Below the pieces are notes generated by a model, which saw only the letters and a list, made by a program, of their open reading frames with translations, searched no databases and was not told the DNA's origin. Made by a program: the position numbers and the translations under genes. 64,000 bases of DNA from JAPEKQ01 sp964516845 (GTDB taxonomy: Bacteria; Joyebacterota; Joyebacteria; Joyebacterales; Joyebacteraceae): positions 44,359 to 108,358 of the forward strand of contig CAZEXP010000003.1 of NCBI GenBank assembly GCA_964516845.1, in the 5' to 3' direction. Position 1 is the first letter of the stretch; each line of letters starts with the position of its first letter. This document shows positions 16,001 to 24,376 of this stretch, piece by piece.

Positions 16001-16935
16001 TGACATCAGCACGCATCGTGACGGCGCTGGTGGTCTTCTTCCTGGCGCTCATCGTTCTCTCGAACACACTCTACGTCGTCGACATGACAGAGCAGGTCGT
16101 CGTCACGCAGTTCGGACGCCCGATCGGGGACCCCGTCACCGAACCGGGGCTCAAGGTCCGCATTCCCTTCGTCCAGCACGTCAACGTCTTTGACAAGCGC
16201 ATTCTCGAGTGGGACGGCAACCCGAGTCAGATACCGACGAAGGACAAAAAGTACATCTGGGTCGATACGTTCGCCCGATGGCGCATCGCGGACCCTCTCA
16301 AGTTCATGCAGTCCGTAAGCCATGAAATGGGCGCACACGCCCGTCTTGACGATGTCATCGACGCGGTCACGCGTGACCTCATCACGAGCTACGATCTGAT
16401 CGAGGTCGTGCGAAACACGAATCGGGACATGGTCGGCTCGGACGCGGATGAGCCCATTCCGACATCGGAGCCGATCGATCTCGGCCGCACCGCGCTCACC
16501 CGGGAGATCTTCGAGCGCGCCACCGAACAGATGCCGCGCTACGGGATCGAGCTCATCGACGTGAGGATCAAGAGGATCAACTACGTCGAGGAGGTGCGCG
16601 GCAAGGTCTACGAGAGGATGATCTCGGAGCGGCAGCGAATCGCGGAGCAGTATCGCTCCGAGGGCAAGGGCGAAAGTTCGGAGATTCGGGGGCAGAAGGA
16701 GAAGGAACTCCAGCGCATCACGTCCGAGGCCTACCGCATCGCCGAGGAGATCCGCGGCGACGCCGACGCCGAGGCGGCCCGCGTCTACGCTGACGCATAC
16801 GGCCGCGACCCGGAGTTCTACTCGTTCCTCCGCACGCTCGAGAGTTACAGCCTGACGCTTGACGAAGAGAGCGCGCTCATCCTCACGACGGACAGCGACT
16901 ACTTCAAGTATCTCAAGAGCATGAACGGAAGATAG
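16000..16935 (+). CDS. hflC: HflC, partner of HflK in the FtsH-modulator complex
   Basis: The start chosen is ATG 16000, with GGGAGG seven bases before it (GTG 15997 is a poorer alternative). The 311-aa product has an N-terminal anchor (IVTALVVFFLALIVLSNTLYVVD) and an SPFH domain (TEQVVVTQFGRPIGDPVTEPGLKVRIPFVQHVNVFDKRI). The HflC-type continuation includes a Trp-Arg-Ile strand and RMISERQRIAEQYRSEGKGE, the coiled-coil hinge typical of HflC. The C-terminal part (PEFYSFLRTLESYSLTL) matches the conserved HflC end. It acts with HflK to regulate FtsH quality control in the inner membrane. The order hflK-hflC is conserved widely. A strong terminator follows. Confidence 0.92.
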   Translation: MTSARIVTALVVFFLALIVLSNTLYVVDMTEQVVVTQFGRPIGDPVTEPGLKVRIPFVQHVNVFDKRILEWDGNPSQIPTKDKKYIWVDTFARWRIADPLKFMQSVSHEMGAHARLDDVIDAVTRDLITSYDLIEVVRNTNRDMVGSDADEPIPTSEPIDLGRTALTREIFERATEQMPRYGIELIDVRIKRINYVEEVRGKVYERMISERQRIAEQYRSEGKGESSEIRGQKEKELQRITSEAYRIAEEIRGDADAEAARVYADAYGRDPEFYSFLRTLESYSLTLDEESALILTTDSDYFKYLKSMNGR

Positions 16936-16987
16936 GAGCTGCGGCGCAACGACGCGGCGCGCTCCGGCCCGAACGGATCGACGAAGC

Positions 16988-17020
16988 AAGAGGCCCGCGC
17001 TCGGTGAGCGCGGGCCTCTT
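16988..17020 (+). terminator. Terminator after hflC
   Basis: A perfect 15-bp stem, AAGAGGCCCGCGCTC / GAGCGCGGGCCTCTT, with loop GGT. Confidence 0.88.
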
Positions 17021-17060
17021 CGCATGGTGGAGGTTCTCGCCGCAGGCGTTCATGGCGACC

Positions 17061-18338
17061 TCAGATCCCGGATGCGAAATACTCCTCGGGATTCGGAAGG
17101 GCGATCTCGGTCTCGGCATCTCTGTCGCTGATGAGACGTTCGACGTCGACACCGCTCGCGCGCGCCAGCCGCGCGGCCTCGATGAGATACCGCGCCCACG
17201 CGCGCTCATCGGCCGTCTTCGCCCCGCTCATGGGGAACGACGCTCCGCTCCAGACGAGCTCTCTGCCGAGCAGCCACTCGACCGCCTCCGCGGCTGCGTC
17301 CGTGTACGCCACGCCGGCGGGCTTGAGCGTGCTGACCGACCCGTCCGGCGCGACGCTGTATCGTTCGACCTCGCGGAGCATCTGCGCGACCACGGCACGG
17401 GGCTGCGCGTAGCGTTCGCCCTCGGAGAGCCCCTCCGCCTCGTTGAGACAGCGCCGTGCCTCCCGGAGCGAAGCGACGAGCTCGCCGTGAGAAACAACCC
17501 TCGAGAGAGAACGCGAGGACTCGACAAGATCGTTCGCGCGGACGATGAGATCCTGCTCGAGTCCGGCCCTCCTCTCCTCCTCCGCGGCGTCGACCGCCAC
17601 GATGACGTCATTGTATTCGCCGGAAGCGAGCGCGAAGCGCCCGACGACGCCCTCCAGGATGCTCCTCGCGCCATCGGGGTCACCCCCGTGTGCCGCAGCG
17701 AGCGCATCGCCAAGCGACGCCATATCACGACGGTTCTCCTCAGCGATCGCCTCCATCTCGGAGTCGAGCAGCGGGATGAGGATCTCGTCCCCGACCTCGA
17801 GTTCGCGGACGCCGTTGGCCGCGGTCAGACGGTCCCAGGCCGCATAGACGTCGGCCGCTCCGTCATCGATCTCAGACGGAAGCGCGTCATGGTCCGCAGC
17901 CACCCATGCCGTCGCCATCGTCCAGAGGCTCTCGCCGGGGAGCGCGACAGCGACTCGCACCCCATCGATCACGCGGCCGTCGGCGTCGAACGCCAGCTCC
18001 TGAGCCGGTCGACCGAGAAACCGCTCCGCGTTCCTGTCGATCTCGCGTGCCCGCCACCGGGCCCGACGGGCCTCCACGATGAGTTCACGATACTGCTCGC
18101 CGCCGTCCGCCGACTCGGCGCTCTTGGCTGCTGAGATCGCGCGGTCGTACGAGCCGTGAGCGAGCGCCTTGTTCGCGAGCGCCGCCCATTCCGCCGCCGT
18201 CCGCCCCGCGTGAGTCCCGGGACCGTTCTCGGCCACCGGCCCTTCATCGCCTCCGGCCCCCATTACGAGCGGGATGATGAATCCCGCGAGCAGGATGACC
18301 AGGGGGAGCGCGAGGGTTGCTCTGCTCCTCAGGTTCAT
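17061..18338 (-). CDS. Exported or membrane-anchored protein with a LysM-like domain
   Basis: The start is ATG 18338, with GGGGGAC upstream. The longer open frame runs through the mscS terminator and is unlikely to be used. The 425-aa product opens with a hydrophobic segment (ALPLVILLAGFIIPLVMGAG) serving as signal or anchor. A TPR-like helical region follows (ANKALAHGSYDRAISAAKSAES). Next is a LysM-like segment (VAVALPGESLWTMATAWVAA to NGVRELEVGDEILIPLL), in which GESLW, an Ala-x-Asn-Gly turn and GDEILIP match the LysM pattern that binds peptidoglycan or chitin. The rest is a long alpha-helical domain with many Ala/Glu/Arg. It may be a periplasmic cell-wall-binding scaffold. No enzymatic motif is visible. 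Confidence 0.75.
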   Translation of the reverse strand: MNLRSRATLALPLVILLAGFIIPLVMGAGGDEGPVAENGPGTHAGRTAAEWAALANKALAHGSYDRAISAAKSAESADGGEQYRELIVEARRARWRAREIDRNAERFLGRPAQELAFDADGRVIDGVRVAVALPGESLWTMATAWVAADHDALPSEIDDGAADVYAAWDRLTAANGVRELEVGDEILIPLLDSEMEAIAEENRRDMASLGDALAAAHGGDPDGARSILEGVVGRFALASGEYNDVIVAVDAAEEERRAGLEQDLIVRANDLVESSRSLSRVVSHGELVASLREARRCLNEAEGLSEGERYAQPRAVVAQMLREVERYSVAPDGSVSTLKPAGVAYTDAAAEAVEWLLGRELVWSGASFPMSGAKTADERAWARYLIEAARLARASGVDVERLISDRDAETEIALPNPEEYFASGI

Positions 18339-18458
18339 GATGTCCCCCTTGCTGTGGGCGTCGCCGGACCCTGCGCTCTTGCCGGGTGGGTCGGCCCTGT
18401 CTGACGTTTCGCCGGCCGCCGTGGCGTTCCATCGGCTGCCGTGTCGCTGAAACGACAG

Positions 18459-18490
18459 ACGGCCGGGAAGAGCGTTCTCTTCCCGGCCGT
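18459..18490 (-). terminator. Terminator after the MscS-type gene
   Basis: A perfect 14-bp stem, ACGGCCGGGAAGAG / CTCTTCCCGGCCGT, with loop CGTT. It lies between the mscS-like stop (18597) and the next gene. Confidence 0.85.
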
Positions 18491-18596
18491 GCGCGTCACT
18501 TCGTGCTTCGCGTGTGTTCTGCGTCCTGATGATCCGTTTGTCCCGGCCCCGCTCGATCCACCACCGCCCCACCTGCTCCCGGCCGGCCGCCTGCTC

Positions 18597-19544
18597 CTAC
18601 GCGGCTCCCCCGGAGGACTCACTCCCGTCGGAGCGGTCACCGGCGCCCGACCGCTTCCCGTCCTGCGTGTAGAACCGGGTCGTCGGGTACGCCAGCGCGA
18701 TTCCGGGCTCAGCCTCGAACGCCTCGAGAACGTCCTCCCATATCATGTGCTCCGTTCCACGACGACGCCTGGGCGGACAGAGGTAGCGGATGGTCAGGAG
18801 AATGCCGCTCGCCTCAACGCTCGTGTACACGGTCGGCGTGAGCGTGGAGTAGAAGATCATGTAGGTCTTGCTGGCCTCCCGAATCTCATCCGCCGCCTTC
18901 TCGTCGGGGTCCTCGGATCGCTCATCAGCGATACGCTGGAGGAGGGTCTTGGCCTTCTTCCAGTCGCTCTCGAACGTGACGAGGACAGGGATCTCATTCC
19001 AGATGTACTCGAACCCCTGCCCGTAGTTCGCGAGAGGCGAGGTCAGTACGAGACCGTTGGGAATGTGGAGCATTCTCCCCGTACTCTGGTCGGCGTCGAC
19101 CCAGTTGCCGACCTCCATCAGCGAGAACTGAAAGACCCTGAGATCCACGACGTCGCCCCGCTGTCCGGCCACCTCGACGCGGTCGCCGACGACGAACGGC
19201 CTGCGCCAGAGGATGAAGAACCACCCGGCGACATTGACGAACACGTCCCTGAGGGCGATGGCGATACCCGCTGACAGGAGTCCGGCGAAGGTCGCCATTG
19301 ACCGGAATCCGCTCACCCAGATCCGGCCGACGGCCACGACACCAATGAACGCAGTGATGTACATGACTGCCTTCCGCCAGGCGTACCGCGTTCGCGGCTC
19401 GTCGGTGTGTCGCCACGCGATCCTGAGCACGGCCGTGCGCACGATCCACAGAACGAGGACGACGACGACCGTCCAGAGCAGTCTTGTCACGATACTCGCC
19501 TCGAGCCCGAGTATCGTCCCCAGTTTCACGCCCAGCTCGTTCAT
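18597..19544 (-). CDS. MscS-family mechanosensitive channel
   Basis: The 315-aa product has three N-terminal hydrophobic segments: LLWTVVVVLVLWIVRTAVL, AVMYITAFIGVVAVGRIWV, and the pore-lining helix TFAGLLSAGIAIALRDVFVN. The MscS beta domain follows (WFFILWRRPFVVGDRVEVAGQRGDVVDLRVFQFSL), then IPNGLVLTSPLANYG. The G-x-A-x-x-x-A-x-x-D pore pattern and FxVGDxVEVxGxxGxV are family hallmarks. Its role is release of solutes through the inner membrane on hypo-osmotic shock. The C-terminal tail is Gly/Ser/Asp-rich and probably disordered. GGGGAGGACCAC precedes the ATG. It is a single-gene unit; I do not see a convincing promoter in the short repeat-bearing upstream gap. Confidence 0.9.
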   Translation of the reverse strand: MNELGVKLGTILGLEASIVTRLLWTVVVVLVLWIVRTAVLRIAWRHTDEPRTRYAWRKAVMYITAFIGVVAVGRIWVSGFRSMATFAGLLSAGIAIALRDVFVNVAGWFFILWRRPFVVGDRVEVAGQRGDVVDLRVFQFSLMEVGNWVDADQSTGRMLHIPNGLVLTSPLANYGQGFEYIWNEIPVLVTFESDWKKAKTLLQRIADERSEDPDEKAADEIREASKTYMIFYSTLTPTVYTSVEASGILLTIRYLCPPRRRRGTEHMIWEDVLEAFEAEPGIALAYPTTRFYTQDGKRSGAGDRSDGSESSGGAA

Positions 19545-19589
19545 GTGGTCCTCCCCGTATCAGTGTGTCCTCGCGCGGACGCGATGGCC

Positions 19590-19648
19590 CCGGCGTCACC
19601 GATGAGACGCCCGGCGTCGCGATGAGACGTCCGGCGTCGCCGATGCGG
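19590..19648. repeat. Three short imperfect tandem repeats between mscS-like and arylsulfotransferase-like genes
   Basis: The unit CCGGCGTCRCCGATGAGACG appears about three times at a period of 20-21 bases (19590-19609, 19610-19629, 19631-19648, the last incomplete). No coding function is seen. Confidence 0.65.
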
Positions 19649-19656
19649 TGCTCCCG

Positions 19657-20991
19657 CTACCGCCCTGACGCCCACGAGATCGGAAATCCGGGCGGGATCC
19701 TCCGAACGTCGAACAGCGTGCCGATGAGCTCCTGCTTCCTGCCGGCGCGCTCGGGATTGATGAACTGCCATACGATCTCGCCCGTCTCCGTCACCTCGAA
19801 GGCCCGACCGAAGTCGGACTCGACGATCAGCGTGTTGCCGTTCTGCAGCCGGTGGTTCGCACCGCACATCTGCGTGTAGAAGTCCTCCGGCGTCGCACCT
19901 TTGTACAACCATTCGACCGACTGCGTCACCGGGTCGACCTCCACGATGCGCGACCGCCCCTCGTTCCCCGAGTTGTCGAAGACCATCATCGTTCCGCCCG
20001 GGAGCATCCGCGGCATGTGCTGCGCCTTCCAGAGTCCGGAGAGTGCCCAGACGACCTCCTCGCGGTCCAGATCGATCACCGCGACGATCGAGAGCTTCCT
20101 CAGCGAGATGAGGACGTTCCCCTTCCTGAACGCCGGAAGCCGGTCCGCCAGCGAACCGTCGAGAACCTCCACGGAGTTCGTGTGGAAGATGTCGCCGATG
20201 CGCCGCATGCCGAGCACGCCGGTCGCGTTCGAGTAGGCCGAGTTCTCGAACGCCTCGAGGACGGAGACGCGCTTGAGCGAGTTCCCCTCGGCGTCGAGGA
20301 TCTCGACGAAGTCCTCGAGGATCGGCGTGTTCGGGTTGATGCGGCGCACGATGTGCGCCTCGCGGGTGAGCGTACAGATGCGCCCGTCGTCGAGCACCTG
20401 GAGGTCGTGATGAGCGTTGTTCCGGCGCGACCAGATGACACTCGAATTGGCGTCGACCTTGATCATGCCGAGCCCCTCGAAGATCGTGAGCACGTCCCCG
20501 TTCTCGAAGAGGTGCGCCGCGCGCCAGTACTGAGCATTCTCGTCTTCCGAATCCTCTTTCTGATCAGGCCACGCATCGAGGAACGACAGGCTCCAGTCGT
20601 GGAGGACGCGTCCGTCCATGTCGATGAGGGCGGCGCCGGGGCGGTGCCCCGAGAGCACGAAGTTGACGCCCGGCTCGACACGCGAGGCGGCGTGAATGGT
20701 CACGCCGCTGACGTCGGGCGCCGACTGCGAACCGGACAGGTAGCCGATAGAGTTGAGCCGCTCCATCTCGGCGCGCTGCGCGCTGGTGAGCGTCTCGCGG
20801 TGCTCCGGACGCGCCATGCGCCAGCGCCCCTGCGGTCCATCGGACGAATCGTGATCACTGGCGGAGTGTGCCTGGAGCTGAGCTCCCGCGCTCCCCGCCG
20901 CAAGCAGCGCCACAGCCGGCAGAAGCGCCGCTGCGAGCGCGAGAGAGCGTCGACGATGAAGCACGCGCGAGTGTCGCTGTCCGGAAGCCAC
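19657..20991 (-). CDS. Exported arylsulfotransferase-like (ASST/PF14269-type) beta-propeller protein
   Basis: The start chosen is GTG 20991 with GAGGAGG four bases upstream; this gives 444 aa and a signal peptide (RRSLALAAALLPAVALLAAGSAGA). Longer starts would begin upstream of the -10 box. The body is a propeller with repeated strand sets: GAALIDMDGRVLHDWSL, MIKVDANSSVIWSRRNNAHHDLQVLDDGRICTL, VVWALSGLWKAQHMPRMLPGGTMMVFDNSGN, CGANHRLQNGNTLIVESDFGRAFEVTETGEIVW. The His-rich strands match the arylsulfotransferase family, where His residues carry the sulfo group from phenolic esters. Near the mature N-terminus AEMERLNSIGYLSGS resembles the extreme C-termini of the two sulfatase-like proteins at 45.6-48.4 kb. 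Whether it transfers sulfate is not shown. Confidence 0.78.
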   Translation of the reverse strand: MASGQRHSRVLHRRRSLALAAALLPAVALLAAGSAGAQLQAHSASDHDSSDGPQGRWRMARPEHRETLTSAQRAEMERLNSIGYLSGSQSAPDVSGVTIHAASRVEPGVNFVLSGHRPGAALIDMDGRVLHDWSLSFLDAWPDQKEDSEDENAQYWRAAHLFENGDVLTIFEGLGMIKVDANSSVIWSRRNNAHHDLQVLDDGRICTLTREAHIVRRINPNTPILEDFVEILDAEGNSLKRVSVLEAFENSAYSNATGVLGMRRIGDIFHTNSVEVLDGSLADRLPAFRKGNVLISLRKLSIVAVIDLDREEVVWALSGLWKAQHMPRMLPGGTMMVFDNSGNEGRSRIVEVDPVTQSVEWLYKGATPEDFYTQMCGANHRLQNGNTLIVESDFGRAFEVTETGEIVWQFINPERAGRKQELIGTLFDVRRIPPGFPISWASGR

Positions 20992-21050
20992 GGGTCCTCC
21001 TCGGTATACGCGGTTATCGTCCCCGGTGCGGCGCGTTGTCCGCCCGTGAC

Positions 21051-21079
21051 AATATAGCACCTCCGAACCGCGCGCCCAA
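21051..21079 (-). promoter_or_regulatory. Promoter for the arylsulfotransferase-like gene
   Basis: On the minus strand TTGGGC (21074-21079), 17 bases, TATATT (21051-21056). It is nearly back to back with the plus-strand promoter at 21095. Confidence 0.6.
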
Positions 21080-21094
21080 CCCCCGTGACGTCGG

Positions 21095-21123
21095 TTGACA
21101 CCCGGGCCGGAGGTCGGTAGCAT
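21095..21123 (+). promoter_or_regulatory. Promoter for the ABC sugar-importer operon
   Basis: TTGACA (21095-21100), 17 bases, TAGCAT (21118-21123). Confidence 0.75.
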
Positions 21124-21170
21124 CAGCGCCTGACCCCGTTGCGATGACATCCCAATATGGAGATAACACT

Positions 21171-22439
21171 ATGAGAACGACAGGAATGATCCCAGGACTC
21201 CGGGCGGCCCTGCTCCTCGGCGCCGCAACCCTGCTGGTCGGCGTGCTTGGCGGGTGTTCAGAGGACGATGGCGTGACGCGGATCGTCTTCGCCGCCGGTC
21301 AGGACCCGTCGGGGGCCACAGCCGCGCTCATCGAGGAGTACAATGAGTCGCACCCGGGCGTCGAGGTGATATTCCAGGTCATGCCGGCGAACACTGATAC
21401 GCAGCACGATGCGTATACGACCTACCTCTCGGCTCGTGAGGCGAGCATCGACATCTACAGTCTCGACGTCATCTGGACAGCTGAGTTCGCTCGGGCGCAG
21501 TGGATCGTTCCGCTCCCCGACGGGTTCATCGATCCCGACGCGTTCCTTCCCGGTCCGATGGAGAGCGTGGCATGGGAGGGCACACGGTACGCCGTGCCGT
21601 GGTTCACCGATGCCGGGCTCCTGTACTACCGGACCGACCTTCTGGCCGATGCCGGGCTCGACGTACCGGAGACGTGGGATGAGTTCACGGCCGCGTGCGC
21701 CGCGGCGACGCCGCGGGGTGGCACCGGCTTCGTCTGGCAGGGCGCGCGATACGAAGGACTCATCTGCAACTTCCTCGAGTTCCTCTGGGGCCGGGGCGGC
21801 TCGCTCGACCGCGATCATCTGGTGGCATCGCCTGACCAGGCGATGCGCGAGATCAGCGGGACGATCGAGTTCATGCGCTCGCTCACCCGAACGGGCGTCT
21901 CCCCCGCAAGCGTGCTGACCTATAAGGAAGAGGACTCGCGCCGCATCTACACCGAGGGACAGGCGCTCTTCCTCCGGAACTGGCCGTACGTCTGGAGCTT
22001 CGCCGAGGGCGAGGAGTCGAAGGTCGCCGGGCACGTGGGAATCGCCCCGCTCCCGCACGCCTCGGGCGAGACGAGCTACTCAACGATCGGCGGCTGGAAC
22101 ATCGCACTCTCAACATACAGCAAGCACCCCGATGAGGCGCTCGAGTTCATCCGCTTCATCACGGGCGAGCGCTCGCTGAAGAACCGGGCGATCGAAGGCG
22201 GCTACCTTCCGACCCGGATAGCGACGTACTCGGACGAGGAAGTTCTGGCGGCGAACCCCTACTACGCCAACTTCTTCGAGGTGTTCAAGAACACGAAGAG
22301 CAGGCCGAGATCGCCGCACTACCCGCAGCTCTCGGATATCGTCCAGGACAAGGTGCACCGCGCCCTCTCCGGCGAGATCGACTCCGGGACCGCGGCGCGT
22401 GAAATCGTCTCGGAGCTCACGGAACTCTACGCCCGATAG
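21171..22439 (+). CDS. ABC-importer solute-binding lipoprotein (family 1, sugar type)
   Basis: The start chosen is ATG 21171 (GGAGA upstream); it gives 422 aa. The N-terminus (LLLGAATLLVGVLGGC) carries a lipobox, so the protein is anchored as a lipoprotein. The body follows the extracellular solute-binding family 1 pattern (IVFAAGQDPSGATAALIEEYNESHPGVEV, DIYSLDVIWTAEFARAQWIVPL, VPWFTDAGLLYYRTDLLADAGLD, GQALFLRNWPYVW, KHPDEALEFIRFI), closest in style to trehalose/maltose or glucoside binders. It heads a three-gene operon with two permeases. No ATPase is present, so the system would have to share a MsmK/UgpC-type ATPase encoded elsewhere. The exact sugar cannot be told. Confidence 0.9.
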   Translation: MRTTGMIPGLRAALLLGAATLLVGVLGGCSEDDGVTRIVFAAGQDPSGATAALIEEYNESHPGVEVIFQVMPANTDTQHDAYTTYLSAREASIDIYSLDVIWTAEFARAQWIVPLPDGFIDPDAFLPGPMESVAWEGTRYAVPWFTDAGLLYYRTDLLADAGLDVPETWDEFTAACAAATPRGGTGFVWQGARYEGLICNFLEFLWGRGGSLDRDHLVASPDQAMREISGTIEFMRSLTRTGVSPASVLTYKEEDSRRIYTEGQALFLRNWPYVWSFAEGEESKVAGHVGIAPLPHASGETSYSTIGGWNIALSTYSKHPDEALEFIRFITGERSLKNRAIEGGYLPTRIATYSDEEVLAANPYYANFFEVFKNTKSRPRSPHYPQLSDIVQDKVHRALSGEIDSGTAAREIVSELTELYAR

Positions 22440-22478
22440 ACCGATCCAACTCGGCGGGAGACCGACCGGGGAGCGCGG

Positions 22479-23402
22479 ATGGACATGCGCCCCCCTGAGA
22501 CCCCGCACACCGGGAGCAAGATGGACAGACCCCGCGAGAAGCGCCTCATCGCCTGGCTCCTCGCACCGTCGCTGGTATTCGTGGCGGTGATGGGCGCGTT
22601 TCCGGTCCTCAGCCAGTTCGTCCTGAGCTTCACCAGGTTCAACATGAAGTTCGCCGACGAGCGGGGGTTCGCGGGCGTCTCGAACTTCACACGGCTCGTC
22701 GGCGACGCGACCTTCCGGCAGGACCTCTGGCAGACGTTCTCGTTCACGGTCATCTCGGTCGGACTCGAACTCACGCTCGGGCTCGCCGTCGCACTCCTTC
22801 TGAACCGCATCCGCAGAGGACGAACGGTCTTCAACACGGCCATCATCCTGCCGTGGGCCCTTCCGACGGTCGTGGCCGCGACGATGTGGTCGCTCATCCT
22901 CAACGACCGGGTCGGCCTGGTCAACTCGGTCCTGGGACAGCTCGGCGTCATTGAGAATCCCATCGTGTGGCTCGGCCCGGGGCTCGCGATGATCTCGTGC
23001 ATCCTGGCCGACGTCTGGAAGACGGTGCCGTTCGTCGCCATCATCCTGCTCGCCGGTCTCAAGTCGATCCCGGACCAGTACTACGAGGCTGCCGAACTCG
23101 ACGGCGCGGAGCGCTGGCAGGTCTTCCGCTACGTCACGCTGCCGCTGCTCAAGCCGTTCATCGCGGTCGCGCTCCTCTTCCGGACCATGGACGCGTTCCG
23201 TGTGTTCGATGTCATCTGGGTGCTCACCGGCGGCGCCTCCCGCACCGAGACACTGTCGATCTACATATACAAGGTGCTCTTCCGATACTCGGACATGGGG
23301 TACGGCTCGGCGATGACGGTCGCGCTCTTCGCGATCGTGTTCGCGCTGAGCCTCGTACTCATCCGGTTCATGCGGGTCTCGCAGGAGCCCGTCAGCGAAT
23401 AA
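22479..23402 (+). CDS. Sugar ABC-importer permease (MalF/UgpA type)
   Basis: The 307-aa inner-membrane protein has six hydrophobic segments. The first is WLLAPSLVFVAVMGAFPVL. The permease EAA loop is YYEAAELDGAERWQVFRYVTLPLLKPF, which docks onto the ATPase. GGGGAGCGCGG precedes the ATG. It lies 39 bases after the binding-protein gene and 9 bases before the second permease, in one operon. Family logic: it forms a heterodimer with the next protein to move a sugar delivered by the lipoprotein. Nothing in the pore region reveals the substrate. Confidence 0.92.
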   Translation: MDMRPPETPHTGSKMDRPREKRLIAWLLAPSLVFVAVMGAFPVLSQFVLSFTRFNMKFADERGFAGVSNFTRLVGDATFRQDLWQTFSFTVISVGLELTLGLAVALLLNRIRRGRTVFNTAIILPWALPTVVAATMWSLILNDRVGLVNSVLGQLGVIENPIVWLGPGLAMISCILADVWKTVPFVAIILLAGLKSIPDQYYEAAELDGAERWQVFRYVTLPLLKPFIAVALLFRTMDAFRVFDVIWVLTGGASRTETLSIYIYKVLFRYSDMGYGSAMTVALFAIVFALSLVLIRFMRVSQEPVSE

Positions 23403-23411
23403 GGGGCCGCC

Positions 23412-24242
23412 GTGTCGTTCAACACACGCATGCGATCGACAGGACTCTGGGCGCTTCGGATCGGCGTGGCCGTCCTCTGCCTGCTCCCCTTCTACTGGCT
23501 CGCCAACGTCAGCCTCTCGACCCCGTCGGCCGTCTACAAGATCCCGGTCGACTACGTCCCGAAGCCGGCGGTCATCGACAACTTCCGGGCGGTCTTCGAG
23601 ACACGCCAGTTCCCGAGGAACATCTGGAACAGCTTCGTCGTGGCCTCGCTCACAACGCTGTTCACGCTCGGGCTCGGAGCCCCGGCGGCCTATGCGCTCG
23701 CCAGGCTCAAGGTACGCCGCAAGGAACTGGTGATGGCCGTGTTCCTCGGCATCGCCATCTTCCCCGCCATCGGAATGGTGGGACCGCTCTACATGGCCAT
23801 GGCGCGTCTGGGGCTGATCAACCGGTATCCCGCGCTCGTGCTCCCCTACACGCTGACGTCCCTCCCGCTGGCGGTCTGGATCCTCACGCACTACTTCTCG
23901 ACGCTGCCCGGAAGCCTCGAGGATGCAGCTCTCGTGGACGGCTGTTCACCCGGCGGAGCGTTCCTGCGGATTATCCTGCCGGTCTCGACACCGGGCATCT
24001 TCACGTCGGCCGCTCTCATCTTCATCTTCGCGTGGAACGAGTTTCTCTTCGCCCTCATCATGACGTCGACACCGGAGTCCCGGACAGTCCCTGTCGCTCT
24101 CGCGCTCTTCGCCGGACTGCACGAACTGCCGTGGGGCACCATCGCCGCGGCGACGCTGATCAGCATCGTCCCGGTGCTCGTTCTCGTCGCCGTCTTCCAA
24201 CGTCAGATCGTCGAAGGGCTAACTGTCGGAACTCAGAAGTAG
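23412..24242 (+). CDS. Sugar ABC-importer permease (MalG/UgpE type)
   Basis: The start is GTG 23412. The 276-aa product has six hydrophobic segments (first, LWALRIGVAVLCLLPFYWLANVSL cut to its core) and the EAA loop SLEDAALVDGCSPGGAFLRIILPVSTPGIFT. The FAWNEFLFALIM segment near the end is typical of MalG-like permeases. It pairs with the preceding MalF-type protein. No ATPase follows; the next transcription unit starts from its own promoter at 24316. I see no terminator hairpin in the 73 bases between. Confidence 0.92.
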   Translation: MSFNTRMRSTGLWALRIGVAVLCLLPFYWLANVSLSTPSAVYKIPVDYVPKPAVIDNFRAVFETRQFPRNIWNSFVVASLTTLFTLGLGAPAAYALARLKVRRKELVMAVFLGIAIFPAIGMVGPLYMAMARLGLINRYPALVLPYTLTSLPLAVWILTHYFSTLPGSLEDAALVDGCSPGGAFLRIILPVSTPGIFTSAALIFIFAWNEFLFALIMTSTPESRTVPVALALFAGLHELPWGTIAAATLISIVPVLVLVAVFQRQIVEGLTVGTQK

Positions 24243-24315
24243 TCATGCACAGATAGCCCTTGCCATCGAGCACGCCCCGGACTACCTTCCCCAAAACGCT
24301 CAATACAAACATTGC

Positions 24316-24344
24316 TTGACAACTTTCTTGCTCGTTCATATACT
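24316..24344 (+). promoter_or_regulatory. Near-consensus promoter for the fibronectin-III protein
   Basis: TTGACA (24316-24321), a 17-base spacer and TATACT (24339-24344), the best promoter in the window along with the one at 53105. Confidence 0.88.
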
Positions 24345-24376
24345 CCGCGCAACCCAGGCTAGGGAGAGACACCCAA

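Noticed and set aside
22110..23891. 593-codon minus-strand open frame across the sugar permeases
   Set aside because: Shadow of well-supported permease genes; the sequence is low-complexity Arg/Glu/Asp/His without motifs.
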